Part shown: piece after piece, positions 55,977 through 64,000 of the stretch
How the letters are laid out: every line of letters begins with the position of its first letter
Numbering within the stretch: the first letter of the stretch is position 1
Origin: Gemmataceae bacterium
Lineage (GTDB): Bacteria > Planctomycetota > Planctomycetia > Gemmatales > Gemmataceae
NCBI GenBank assembly: GCA_019636445.1
Contig: JAHBXO010000001.1
Location: 62,001-126,000, forward strand
Direction of reading: 5' to 3'
Length of the DNA: 64,000 nt
Program-made: the position numbers and the translations under genes
Notes under the pieces: generated by a model
The model's database searches: none
The model's input: the letters and a program-made list of their open reading frames with translations, nothing else
Told to the model about the DNA's origin: nothing

Positions 55977-56528
55977 CTACTTCGATTCGGCAATCAACGG
56001 GATCGACACGACCAGCCCCGCGAAGCGGGCCGTCTTGTCGTTCGTCGCCCCGAATTTGGTATGACACCCCACGCACCCCGCGCCCAGCGGAATCGGCGTG
56101 GCCCTTCGATAATAACCCTTCTCGACCGTCTCCCATTCCGTCTTTCCGGCGCTCAGCTCCGCGGCCGCCTTCTTCTCGAACGCCGACTCCGGTTCGTGGT
56201 TGAGGCTCATGGCTGGCGTATTCACCGCGATCCAGCGCGTCTGGATCTTCGTGGTCTTGTCGACCTCCTCGAAAATGTCATCCATCGCCCGCGCAGGCAG
56301 CACCGCACGGTCGCGTCGGAAGAAATGATGATGCATCGAATCCAACGTGGCGGAGTAGACCTCGTGCAGTAGCTTCGCGCGATCCTTGGCGGTCGCGATC
56401 GTCACCCGCGGTTCGACACGGGGAGCGGCGCCGGGCTTCGCGGGCGGATCGGCGTGCAATGTCCAGGCGACCCCCAGCAATCCGAGCGCACCCGCGCCCA
56501 GACTCGCAACGATCTTGAATTTCGACAT
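55977..56528 (-). CDS. Tll0287-like (DUF3365) heme protein, exported
   Basis: 183 residues from the ATG at 56528. A signal or anchor helix (IVASLGAGALGLLGVAWTL) is followed by a helical region. The heme site GCVGCH sits in PIPLGAGCVGCHTKFG near the C-terminus, preceded by EKGYYRRATPIP, the pattern of the Tll0287-like sensor fold. It is likely a periplasmic redox or gas sensor, or an electron carrier. A good sigma-70 promoter lies upstream (56595-56622). The leader contains the hairpin GCCCGTGG/CCACGGGC. Confidence 0.85.
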   Translation of the reverse strand: MSKFKIVASLGAGALGLLGVAWTLHADPPAKPGAAPRVEPRVTIATAKDRAKLLHEVYSATLDSMHHHFFRRDRAVLPARAMDDIFEEVDKTTKIQTRWIAVNTPAMSLNHEPESAFEKKAAAELSAGKTEWETVEKGYYRRATPIPLGAGCVGCHTKFGATNDKTARFAGLVVSIPLIAESK

Positions 56529-56594
56529 GATGTGCATCCGGCAAAGGGAGCCCGTGGGTGGACCACGGGCATGGGGTGGGAACCGACAAGCCCC

Positions 56595-56622
56595 ATGATA
56601 CCCGAATCAAACAGGATATCAA
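56595..56622 (-). promoter_or_regulatory. Sigma-70-type promoter for the Tll0287-like gene
   Basis: On the minus strand TTGATA (56617-56622), 16 bases, then TATCAT (56595-56600), in an AT-rich patch about 65 bases before the start codon. Confidence 0.6.
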
Positions 56623-56642
56623 TATCCAATTTGTGGCTCGCT

Positions 56643-57041
56643 CTACGCCCGGTAGTTGCCGTCCCGCTCCGGTTCGTAGGGTCGCTGCCATTGCAACAAT
56701 TCGATGCGGTTGCCGTCGGGGTCGCGGACGAAGAAGCGGTCGGCCGCGTCGATCTTCACCGTCTCGTCGATCGTCAATCCCTTCGCGCTCAACTCCGCCC
56801 TCGCGGCCGCGCAGTCCGACACGTGCAGGCAGAAGTGGCGCGGGCTGATCGTGTCCGGTTTCTCCTTCAGCAAGAGATGCAGGTACGTGCCGCCGAGGTC
56901 GTACCAGATGGCGACGAAGTCGAACTCCTTCGGAGCCGGTATCTCCCGCAGGCCGAGCACTTCGCCGTAGAAGTGCCGTGCCTTCGCGACGTCGGTGATG
57001 AGCACGGAGCAATGGTCGATGTGGGTGATGTGGATCGGCAT
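56643..57041 (-). CDS. VOC-family (glyoxalase-like) protein
   Basis: 132 residues from the ATG at 57041; the frame continues upstream through repeat DNA but that part is an artefact (PHPNPPPSRGRE text). It has two half-modules: ITHIDHCSVLITDVAKARHF with YGEVLGL, and RHFCLHVSDCAAARAELSAK with FVRDPDGNRIELLQW. Metal ligands His and Glu are in the expected places (IDHCSV, HLLL, RHFCLHV, RIELLQ). It could be a lyase or dioxygenase; the substrate is unknown. Confidence 0.88.
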   Translation of the reverse strand: MPIHITHIDHCSVLITDVAKARHFYGEVLGLREIPAPKEFDFVAIWYDLGGTYLHLLLKEKPDTISPRHFCLHVSDCAAARAELSAKGLTIDETVKIDAADRFFVRDPDGNRIELLQWQRPYEPERDGNYRA

Positions 57042-57081
57042 GGCGTCGGGTCCAAATGCGAGGTCGGTGGCTTGGTTTCGT

Positions 57082-57194
57082 TCCCTCCCCCTCGAAGGGG
57101 GAGGGTTAGGGTGGGGGTGACGGCCCACTCGAAAAGCGGTCACGAATCCCCGACCCCCCACCCCGGCCCTCCCCCTCAAGGGGGGAGGGAGAAA
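57082..57194. repeat. Dispersed paired inverted-repeat element, copy 3
   Basis: Units CCCTCCCCCTCGAAGGGGGA with GGGTTAGGGTGGGGGTGACG, and CCCCCACCCCGGCCCTCCCC with CTCAAGGGGGGAGGGAG, are arranged as in the other copies. It lies between two minus-strand genes that run in the same direction. Confidence 0.88.
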
Positions 57195-57208
57195 AACGCT
57201 TCGATCCA

Positions 57209-58432
57209 CTACGGTTTGCGGCCCATCAACTCCAACAAGGTCTTCGCACACAACTCCGCGAAGGCCGGGTCGTTGATGTGCAGGTCCGCCTCCACCAACA
57301 GCTCCGTCGGGTAAATCCAGTTCCGCAGGCTCTGGAAGAGGGCGGCGTCGGCGTCGGGGTGCCAGAACGGCTTCCCTTCGGCGTCGATCGCCGACACACC
57401 CTTCAAGGGCACCAGCACGCGCGTCGGACCGCTGGCGGCGCTCGCCTTTTCGGCGATCTCCTTGCCGATGGCGTCCATCTCCTCCGGCGTCGTACGCATC
57501 AGCGTGACGGTCGGGTTGTGCCGGTAGAACAGGCGATTCTTGTACTTCTCCGGCGTCGTCTCGGGCGGGCCGAAGTTCACCATGTCGAGCGCGCCGACGG
57601 AGATGACCTGCGGAATCCCTTTCAATCCGGCGGCCGTCAGCCGGTCCGGCCCGGCTTGCATCACGCCGCCGGCGAGGTTGTCCGCGAGTTCCGTCGTGGT
57701 GATGTCCAGCACGCCGGCGACCAAACCATCCCGCACGAGGCTTTCCATCGTTCGGCCGCCGGTCCCGGTGGCGTGGAAGACGAGCACCTCGTACCCGGCG
57801 GCTTCCAGGATCTTCCGAGCCGCTTCGACGCAGGGCGTCGTCACGCCGAACATGGTCGCCACGACGACTGGTTTTCCATCGTCACTCCGCACTCCGCGTT
57901 CCGCGTTCCGCGTTCGAGACATCCCCACCATCGCGTCGGCGGCGTTCGCGAGAACGAGTCGGCTGATGCGGTTCAAGCCGGAGATATCGACGACGGAATG
58001 CAGCATCATGACATCGCGCGTGCCGACGTACGGCCGCACGTCGCCGCTGGCGAGAGTACTGACCATGAGCTTGGGAACGCCGAGCGGCAACTCGCGCATG
58101 GCGGCGGTGGCGATGGTGGTGCCGGCGGAGCCGCCGAGGCCGAGGACGCCGGAGAGGGTGCCGACTTTGTGGAGTTCGCGAGCGATGGCGGCGGTACCCT
58201 TCGCGGCCGCGGCGATCGCCTGGCCGCGGTCGGCCGCGGCCTTCACGGCTTCCCAGGTGGTGCCGGCGGCGCGATAGACGCGATCGCGGGGGATGTCCGG
58301 GGCGAACGCCGGCTCGCCGAGGACGCCGGCGTCGAGAACCGTGACCGGCACGCCGGCGGCGGCGAGGCGATCGCGGACGAAGGCGACTTCGGCACCCTTG
58401 GTGTCGAGCGTGCCGACCAGAAGAACGGACAT
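57209..58432 (-). CDS. Tm-1-like ATP-binding protein (UPF0261)
   Basis: 407 residues. The family start MSVLLVGTLDTKGAEVAFVR is clear. It is followed by GVLGLGGSAGTTIATAAMRE, the segment VVATMFGVTTPCVEAARKIL and HATGTGGRTMESLVRDGLVA, then the end RNWIYPTELLVEADLHINDP. The tomato Tm-1 homologue inhibits viral replication; bacterial forms are uncharacterised. A heptamer repeat (57884-57916) runs inside the frame and encodes TRNAERGVRSDD, a segment not expected in the family, between two conserved blocks. Confidence 0.9.
   Translation of the reverse strand: MSVLLVGTLDTKGAEVAFVRDRLAAAGVPVTVLDAGVLGEPAFAPDIPRDRVYRAAGTTWEAVKAAADRGQAIAAAAKGTAAIARELHKVGTLSGVLGLGGSAGTTIATAAMRELPLGVPKLMVSTLASGDVRPYVGTRDVMMLHSVVDISGLNRISRLVLANAADAMVGMSRTRNAERGVRSDDGKPVVVATMFGVTTPCVEAARKILEAAGYEVLVFHATGTGGRTMESLVRDGLVAGVLDITTTELADNLAGGVMQAGPDRLTAAGLKGIPQVISVGALDMVNFGPPETTPEKYKNRLFYRHNPTVTLMRTTPEEMDAIGKEIAEKASAASGPTRVLVPLKGVSAIDAEGKPFWHPDADAALFQSLRNWIYPTELLVEADLHINDPAFAELCAKTLLELMGRKP
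57884..57916. repeat. Heptanucleotide tandem repeat inside the Tm-1-like gene
   Basis: Units ACTCCGC, ACTCCGC, GTTCCGC, GTTCCGC and GTTCGAG are in frame. The family resembles the repeat between rplA and rplJ on the opposite strand. Confidence 0.9.
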
Positions 58433-58505
58433 TTTGCGGGACTCCGCGCGCCCGGGGGGAGGATGCGTGCTATGTTACGCGCGGTTCGGATTCCGCCACA
58501 CAATC

Positions 58506-58619
58506 TCCCTCCCCCTCGAAGGGGGAGGGCCAGGGTGGGGGTGACGGAGCTCGCGATTCGCTCGAATGGAAGCGACCCCCCCCCCACCCTAACCCTCCCC
58601 CTCAAGGGGGGAGGGGACA
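58506..58619. repeat. Dispersed paired inverted-repeat element, copy 4
   Basis: Units CCCTCCCCCTCGAAGGGGGA with GGGCCAGGGTGGGGG, and CCCCCACCCTAACCCTCCCC with CTCAAGGGGGGAGGGG. It lies between two divergent genes, so it cannot be a shared terminator here. Confidence 0.88.
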
Positions 58620-58670
58620 AAACCGGCGGAAGTTCGAGAGCCAAATTCGGATCGAACAAGAGTACACCCC

Positions 58671-59042
58671 ATGTCCACGCGCAAGACGATTCTGGTTCAT
58701 GGCGGCCTCGTGGCCGGCGTGCTCGCCGTCGTCGGTTATCTGTTTGCGCAGATGGCCGGCATGTGGGTCGCGTCGCAGACGGACACCGGCCGCGGCCCGG
58801 CCGACACCGGCGCCATCGTCAACACCCTGGCGACACGGCTGCCCTTCTCGATGGCGGCCATCGGCTTCGTCCTCGTGGTGATCGGCGAAGGGTTGAAATC
58901 GTTGTGGAAAGCGCCGCCCAAGCGGGAGGCGCAGGTCGATCCGAACTGGGCCGAAGCGGAACTGCAACGGCTGCTGAGCGAGCAGGAAACGCTGGCGGAA
59001 ACCGGCATCCCCGTCGGCAGCGATTCCAATGGGACCCGGTGA
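58671..59042 (+). CDS. Small membrane protein, unknown
   Basis: 123 residues with two membrane segments (TILVHGGLVAGVLAVVGYLF and PFSMAAIGFVLVVIGEGL). Between them is a polar loop (ASQTDTGRGPADTGA). The C-terminal helix (DPNWAEAELQRLLSEQETLA) is charged and cytoplasmic. No family is recognised. It is preceded by copy 4 of the dispersed element and converges with the FHA gene at 59059. Confidence 0.65.
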   Translation: MSTRKTILVHGGLVAGVLAVVGYLFAQMAGMWVASQTDTGRGPADTGAIVNTLATRLPFSMAAIGFVLVVIGEGLKSLWKAPPKREAQVDPNWAEAELQRLLSEQETLAETGIPVGSDSNGTR

Positions 59043-59058
59043 CCGATTCGGCTCGTGA

Positions 59059-59724
59059 TCAGATCTCGACGCGGAACTGCACGGTGCCGATCTGGACGAC
59101 GTCGCCGGACTGCAGGACGCGCTTCTGGCCGGGGTGCAGCCGGGAGCGGTTGACGAATGTCCCGTTGAGGCTGTTCAAATCTTCGACGAGCAGGGTGCCA
59201 CGATCCAGGCTCACGAGGGCATGCTGGCGCGACGACCAGACCTGGTCGGCCGGCTCCTGGCCCGTGAGGTCGATGTCGACCGGCTTGTCGGACGCACGGC
59301 CGATGTAGTTCTTGCCGTCGTAGACCGGGAACTCGACGTTCGGTTTCTCGCCGCGGATGACGACCAGGCGCGGCGGCGCGGGCGCGAGCGGCGGCGGCGT
59401 CACATCGACCGGAACCACGGAATACGCATCGCTGCTATCCGAGATCAGCGTGGCCTTCACGGTGGAGAGTGCGGACCGGATGGCCGACTTGGACTTCGGA
59501 TTGGATTGCGGCACCGTCATCGGTCCACGGATGGTGCGCCGCGCGGATTCGTCCGCGCCCAGTTCGGACTCGATCTCGGCGACGATGCGCGTGCGCATTT
59601 CCGACGCGGGGATGTCGTCGTAGTCGTCCGCGTCGACCGGGTTCGGGAAGCGGAACTTGCCGCAGCGCGTACAGACGGACGTGGAGACCGGATTGGGATG
59701 CAGGCAGAGCGGACAGGTGGCCAT
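59059..59724 (-). CDS. Zinc-ribbon and FHA-domain protein
   Basis: 221 residues. The N-terminal zinc ribbon has CPLC and CTRC about 14 residues apart. A long disordered linker (about 30-115) leads to a C-terminal FHA domain: YIGRASDKPVDIDL, SSRQHALVSL and LNSLNGTFVNRSRL, with the Arg, Ser-His and Asn of phosphothreonine binding. It could report the state of Ser/Thr kinases. It converges with the small membrane protein gene. Upstream is a 435-base gap facing the large surface-protein gene. Confidence 0.9.
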   Translation of the reverse strand: MATCPLCLHPNPVSTSVCTRCGKFRFPNPVDADDYDDIPASEMRTRIVAEIESELGADESARRTIRGPMTVPQSNPKSKSAIRSALSTVKATLISDSSDAYSVVPVDVTPPPLAPAPPRLVVIRGEKPNVEFPVYDGKNYIGRASDKPVDIDLTGQEPADQVWSSRQHALVSLDRGTLLVEDLNSLNGTFVNRSRLHPGQKRVLQSGDVVQIGTVQFRVEI

Positions 59725-60159
59725 GATGGTAGCGGCCTTCGGGCACGGTGAACGGGCGACGAATCGCGACTGATTCGCGGGGTGCCAAAATGTAGTTCAA
59801 GGAACGGACCGGGTCCGAATTTCCCATCGTTTCGCGCGGAATCTCCGGGACGAATTTACCTGGCTTCGTTGGTATTCAGGTCGGGCGCGAATTGGCAGGT
59901 CGAAGGGTCTGGTTGCGGCGGCGCGGACGGCGAGTTCGGCAGATCGGCCGCAACCGCTGAATCTCTCGCAGCTTACCTCCGCCTCCGATCGGGCATTTTC
60001 GGCATATTCGGGGGAGATTCCCGGCGTTTCCCCCGTTTTGCCGCGCCCTCTCGTTGCGGAATATGGCCATATTCGATCCAATGGAGAACTTGAACCGTCT
60101 GTATTCTGCCAGCATTGTCCGCCCGATTGGGCCGAAACGGCTTCAGGGAGACCCCGCTC
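59725..60159. other. Divergent promoter region between FHA gene and surface-protein gene
   Basis: No gene is supported. The region is A+T-richer toward the right. It contains a perfect 16-base palindrome (60059-60074), a partial copy of half of it (GCATATTCG, 60002-60009) and a GGGGAGATTCCC motif. These sit within the expected promoter zone of the gene at 60160. Confidence 0.5.
60059..60074. promoter_or_regulatory. Perfect palindrome, candidate operator of the surface-protein gene
   Basis: GAATATGGCCATATTC is an exact 16-base palindrome about 85 bases before the start codon at 60160. A half site, CATATTCG, occurs about 55 bases farther upstream. Confidence 0.45.
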
Positions 60160-63100
60160 ATGTCCGTGTCCCGGTTCGTCCGCCGTTCCCGCCGCGTTCC
60201 GGCCCGTACCGAACTGGTCGGCGTGAAGGCGCCGCGACTGTTCTTTGAACCGCTGGAAGACCGCCTGACGCCGATCTCCACGCCGAATCCGCTCTTCGTC
60301 GCCGATAGTCTGCCGGCGACCGGGGCGCCAAACAATCAGAGCGGCGCGCCCCTCTCGATCATCGTGGCGGACATCAACGGCGACGGCCGGCTGGACTTCG
60401 CCGGGGCCGCGGCCACCAACACCCTCGTCCCCACCTCGGCGCGCATCGACGTCTACCTCAGCGACGGCCCGTCCGGCAAAGGCTACGATCCGATCGGCAT
60501 CAACCTCGGCGCGACCAACCTCTTCCAGGCCCCCTTCAACATTGCCGCCGTCGACGTCACCGCCGACGGCAAGGCGGAGATCGGCTCGGTTTCGAGCGCC
60601 ACCGGCAACATCCGCGTCGACCGCCTCGAAAACACCGGCGTGTTCCAGGGCCTCTTCACGACGCAGATCGACTTCGAAATCGCCAACGGGATGCCCGATC
60701 CCGCCAAGCCCAACAAAAACCTCAGCGGTATCGTGGGTGCCGACTTCAACGGCGACGGCAAGGGCGACTTCCTCGTCACCCTCACCGGCTCGACGAACGC
60801 CCAGGAATACTTCGTCCTGCTCAATAACGGCACGGGCAAGAGCTTCACGCCAATCGGCACGCCGCTCAAGACCGGCCTCGGCGTCGGCGACTTCCAACGC
60901 CCCATCGTCGCCGACTTCGATCGGGACGGCAAGATCGACGTTGCCATGATGCGCCCGTCCAGCAACCAGGTCACGATCCTCTTCGGAAGCGGCGACGGCA
61001 GTTTCAGCTTCGCCCGCAACCTCGCCGTCGGCAGCACGCCTTCCGCGCTCGCCGCCGGCGACTTCGACGGCAACGGCAAGATCGACCTCGCCGTCGGCCA
61101 GAAGAACGGCCGCATCACGCTTTTCCTCAAAGACCCCACCAGCACCACCTTCACGACCAAGCAGAACGCCGCCATCGTCGGCAGCCCCATTGTGGGAATG
61201 TCCGCCGGCGACTTCGACCTCGACAACATCGACGACGTCGCCGTCGTCACCAGCAATGGCTCCTTCGGCAACCAGAACCTCGACGTCTACCTCGGCCGCA
61301 CCACCGCCGCCACCCTCGGCCTCACACTCGCCCCCGGCAGCTCATACGGCCCGCTCGTCGGCATCGGCGGCTCCGTCGCCACCGTCGACCTCGACGGTAA
61401 CGGCAATCCCGATCTCGTCGTCGGCGAAGGCCTGTCCGCCACCCAGCAGTACACCCCCTATTACAACCAGTCGTTCGTCGGCGGCGAAACCTTCATCGTT
61501 CAGGACACCGGACTCGCCGAATTCGGCCAACCGGTGACCTACACCGTGACCGTGATCCCGCCCCCGCGTGGTGGCAACCTGCCCACCGGCGACGTGCAGT
61601 TCTTCGAAGTCTTCACCGACACGCAAGGCACGAAGACCTTCAATTTCCTCGGTTCGAACACGCTGTCTCCGGCGCTCGACATCGACGGCAGCTCCGTGTC
61701 GGTTGCGGACTTCTCGTTCAATGGCTTCCCGGTCGGCCAGCACACGGTCGTGGGCAAGTACCTCGGCGACGGCCTGTACCTGCCGACGCAGTCGACGACC
61801 GTGTCCGTGGCGATCACGAAGGCCACGACGATCACGACCGTGTCGACGCCGGTGCCCGCGCCGGTCTTCGGACAGCCGGTGCCGCTGTTCGCGAACGTGA
61901 TCTCCAAGGCCGGGCAGATCCCGACCGGTTCGGTCGTGTTCTTCGACAACGGCAGTCTGATCGGCAGCGGCATGCTCGACGCCGGCGGGCAGGCGACCAT
62001 CACCATCAACAACTTCACGCTCGGGGCGCACTCCATCCAGGCGCAGTTCCTTGGCGCGACCAGCTTCAATACGAGCATCTCGAACGGCCTCGCCCTCCCG
62101 GTCGCCCGTGCGAACTCCACCGTTTCCATCGCCATCGACAAGACGAGCGCGACCTTCGGCGACACCGTGGTTCTCAGTTCGACCGTCGCGATCGCCTCGC
62201 CGGGCGTCGGCGTGCCGACCGGCAGTGTCGAGTATTACGAGGGAAGTTCCAAGATCGGCGTGGCGGCGGTGGATTCCTCGACCGGCAAGGCGAGTCTTGC
62301 CGTGCCGGGTCTGTCCGTGGGCGGGCACACCTTCTTCGCCAAGTACCTCGGCAATACCGGCGTCGCCGGCTCGCAGTCCGGCACGGTCGGTGTCATCATC
62401 GATCCGACCCAGTCGCAGGCCAGCCTCTCCGCCCCGGTCACGATTCAAGTCGGCCAGACCGCGACCCTGACCGCGTTCGTGACCGACAGCATGTCGCCGC
62501 CCCGCCCCGTGAACGTCGGCACGGTGATATTCACCGGCGCGGACGCGAATGGCGCACCCATCACCATCGGCCCGGTTACGGTCGTCAACGGCGTCGCCAC
62601 CGCGGATGTCGCCGGCCTGCCCCAGGGGAACGCCAACTTCACCGCGACCTTCAGCGGCACCGCGTCCATTACCTCCGCCATCACGAACCCGGTCTCGGTC
62701 TTTACCGCCCGGGCCGTGCCCAACGGCGATATCGCGAACTCCGCCGGCGGCGCTTCGTCCGTCCTCGGCAAGAGCATTACCTTCACTGCGACCTTCACGC
62801 CCTCGAACGGCCTCGCGGTCCCCGTCGCCGGTACCGCGACCTTCTTCGACAACGGCACGCCGCTCGCCACGGTTCCGCTCGTCGACGGCGTCGCCTCCGT
62901 CGCCGCCCGACTCGCGCTCGGCGATCACAAGATCACCGTCAACTACTCCGGCAGCCCGACCTACACCGATCTGCAGCAGTCCGCCAACTTCACCGTGACC
63001 CGCCCGATCGATCCGATCGCCGTCGGTGCCGGCGTCGGCGGTACCGACATCGTCCGCATCTACAACCCCGACGGCACCGTCAGCAAGGATCCGCTGTTCG

Positions 63101-63984
63101 CCTTCGGCCCCGACCACACCGCCGGTGCCCGCATCGCCACGGGCGACGTCAACGGCGACGGCGTCCCTGACCGCATCATCGCCACCGGACCCGGCACCCA
63201 GGCGCGCATCCGCGTCCTCGACGGCGCCACCGACCTGCCGATCTTCGAGAAGTTCCTCTTTGAGAATTTCACTGGCGGCGTCTACGTCGCTGTCGGCGAC
63301 ATCACCGGCGATCTCCGGGCCGACATCGTCGTTTCGCCCGACGAGGGCGGCGGACCCCGCGTCACCGTCTTCGACGGCAGCAACCTCAACGTCCTCGCCG
63401 ACTTCTTCGGCATCGACGACAAGAATTTCCGCGGCGGCGCCCGCGTCGCCCTCGGCGACATCAACGGCGACTCCGTGAACGACGTCGTCGTCGCCGCCGG
63501 CTTCGGCGGCGGACCCCGCATCGCCGCTTACAGCGGCACCTCCGTCCGCGCCGGCGTCCCCATCAAGCTGTTCAACGACTTCTTCGCCTTCGAGCAGACG
63601 CTCCGCAACGGCGTCTTCGTCGCCGCCGGCGACGTCGACGGCGACGGCTTCGGCGACATCGTGCTCGGCGGCGGTCCCGGCGGCGGACCCCGCGTCATCG
63701 CCGTCAGCGGTGCCGAACTTATCAGCTCCGGCGGCGCGATTATCTCCTTCAAAGCCAACTTCTTCGCCGGCGACAGCAACCTCCGCAACGGCGTCCCCGT
63801 CGCGGTCCGCCAGCTCGACGGTGACACCAAGGCCGACATCGTCACCGGCTCCGGCCCCGGCGGCCGCCGCGTCAACGCCTACCTCGGCGCCAACATCACC
63901 CCCAACAACCAGCCGATCGCCTCGCAGTCGTTCGACGCGTTCGACGCGAACTTCAACCCGCTCGGCGGCGTGTTCGTGGGGTAA
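60160..63984 (+). CDS. Large exported FG-GAP / Ig-like repeat protein with planctomycete N-terminal motif
   Basis: 1274 residues from the ATG at 60160 (GGGAG upstream). The basic N-terminus (RRSRRVPAR) and FEPLEDRLTP (about 29-38) are typical of exported planctomycete proteins. The first third has FG-GAP/VCBS-like calcium loops (ADINGDGRLDF, ADFNGDGKGDF, GDFDGNGKIDL). The middle has several Ig-like domains (VPTGSVEYYEG, IPTGSVVFFDNGS, VAGTATFFDNGT). The last quarter has further calcium-loop repeats (GDVNGDGVPDR, GDINGDSVNDV, GDVDGDGFGDI). It is likely a cell-surface or secreted adhesin-like protein. Promoter-zone palindrome at 60059. Confidence 0.9.
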   Translation: MSVSRFVRRSRRVPARTELVGVKAPRLFFEPLEDRLTPISTPNPLFVADSLPATGAPNNQSGAPLSIIVADINGDGRLDFAGAAATNTLVPTSARIDVYLSDGPSGKGYDPIGINLGATNLFQAPFNIAAVDVTADGKAEIGSVSSATGNIRVDRLENTGVFQGLFTTQIDFEIANGMPDPAKPNKNLSGIVGADFNGDGKGDFLVTLTGSTNAQEYFVLLNNGTGKSFTPIGTPLKTGLGVGDFQRPIVADFDRDGKIDVAMMRPSSNQVTILFGSGDGSFSFARNLAVGSTPSALAAGDFDGNGKIDLAVGQKNGRITLFLKDPTSTTFTTKQNAAIVGSPIVGMSAGDFDLDNIDDVAVVTSNGSFGNQNLDVYLGRTTAATLGLTLAPGSSYGPLVGIGGSVATVDLDGNGNPDLVVGEGLSATQQYTPYYNQSFVGGETFIVQDTGLAEFGQPVTYTVTVIPPPRGGNLPTGDVQFFEVFTDTQGTKTFNFLGSNTLSPALDIDGSSVSVADFSFNGFPVGQHTVVGKYLGDGLYLPTQSTTVSVAITKATTITTVSTPVPAPVFGQPVPLFANVISKAGQIPTGSVVFFDNGSLIGSGMLDAGGQATITINNFTLGAHSIQAQFLGATSFNTSISNGLALPVARANSTVSIAIDKTSATFGDTVVLSSTVAIASPGVGVPTGSVEYYEGSSKIGVAAVDSSTGKASLAVPGLSVGGHTFFAKYLGNTGVAGSQSGTVGVIIDPTQSQASLSAPVTIQVGQTATLTAFVTDSMSPPRPVNVGTVIFTGADANGAPITIGPVTVVNGVATADVAGLPQGNANFTATFSGTASITSAITNPVSVFTARAVPNGDIANSAGGASSVLGKSITFTATFTPSNGLAVPVAGTATFFDNGTPLATVPLVDGVASVAARLALGDHKITVNYSGSPTYTDLQQSANFTVTRPIDPIAVGAGVGGTDIVRIYNPDGTVSKDPLFAFGPDHTAGARIATGDVNGDGVPDRIIATGPGTQARIRVLDGATDLPIFEKFLFENFTGGVYVAVGDITGDLRADIVVSPDEGGGPRVTVFDGSNLNVLADFFGIDDKNFRGGARVALGDINGDSVNDVVVAAGFGGGPRIAAYSGTSVRAGVPIKLFNDFFAFEQTLRNGVFVAAGDVDGDGFGDIVLGGGPGGGPRVIAVSGAELISSGGAIISFKANFFAGDSNLRNGVPVAVRQLDGDTKADIVTGSGPGGRRVNAYLGANITPNNQPIASQSFDAFDANFNPLGGVFVG

Positions 63985-64000
63985 CGAATTGTGGCGAATC

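Noticed and set aside
57042..57251. Frames with PHPNPPP-type ends upstream of the VOC gene
   Set aside because: They are translations of the dispersed inverted-repeat element, not protein.
61342..63117. 591-residue minus-strand frame inside the surface-protein gene
   Set aside because: Antisense of Ig-like and FG-GAP repeats; Gly/Arg/Asp-rich and repetitive.

Overview
The window is GC-rich bacterial DNA that looks planctomycetal, most likely from the Gemmata/Gemmataceae side. The evidence is a secreted multi-domain protein with the N-terminal FEPLEDRLTP motif, a PSD1 (DUF1549/DUF1553) protein, two DUF1080 proteins, a sulfatase, Ser/Thr kinases with large accessory domains, an ECF-type sigma factor and several families of GC-rich interspersed repeats. 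No rRNA, CRISPR array, transposase or phage structural gene was seen. One tRNA gene (Thr, CGT) is present.

Layout. 1-5.7 kb: the 3' part of a membrane-anchored leucine-rich-repeat protein, a Tat-exported amidohydrolase, then an inorganic-carbon locus on the minus strand (MpsC/DUF2294-like protein, structured leader with a terminator-like hairpin, SbtA-type bicarbonate transporter, exported beta-carbonic anhydrase). 5.8-10.1 kb: tRNA-Thr and a giant multiheme cytochrome with a C-terminal LVIVD propeller. 10.6-17.6 kb: small unknowns, a BCS1-like AAA+ ATPase, a sulfatase/DUF1080 group, Uma2 nuclease, sigma factor, DUF2721 protein. 17.6-30.6 kb: PSD1 protein, then two tandem paralogous giant proteins that fuse a protein kinase to a tubulin/FtsZ-like domain, flanked on both sides by zinc-ribbon membrane proteins. 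30.7-32.7 kb: a two-gene restriction-modification system. 32.8-35.5 kb: rplK-rplA-rplJ-rplL. 35.6-36.9 kb: a coupled P-loop NTPase/helical-partner pair. 37.7-44.7 kb: a minus-strand chaperone region (groEL2-groES-groEL1, dnaJ, grpE, then fmdB-like and yacG). 44.9-52.8 kb: c-type cytochrome, hisB, DUF1080, MFS transporter, two membrane proteins of unknown role, RpoD-like sigma factor, VOC protein. 53-64 kb: RecD2 helicase, two FHA proteins, a Tll0287-like heme protein, a VOC protein, a Tm-1-like protein and a very large FG-GAP/Ig-like surface protein.

How genes work together. The clearest functional units are the carbon locus, the chaperone cluster, the ribosomal stalk operon and the R-M pair. 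The ribosomal operon is flanked by accessory modules where nusG/secE and rpoBC often sit. Phospho-signalling is a theme (two kinase-tubulin fusions, a probable kinase remnant at the left edge, two FHA readers).

The best candidate for an undescribed system is the kinase-tubulin pair. The carbon locus with its leader and the P-loop pair come next. Non-coding DNA is unusually rich in structured repeats. There are four copies of a paired inverted-repeat element, three copies of stem-loop clusters, two operon-internal inverted repeats, and heptanucleotide tandem repeats that also invade reading frames. All calls rest on reading the sequence; no database search was run.
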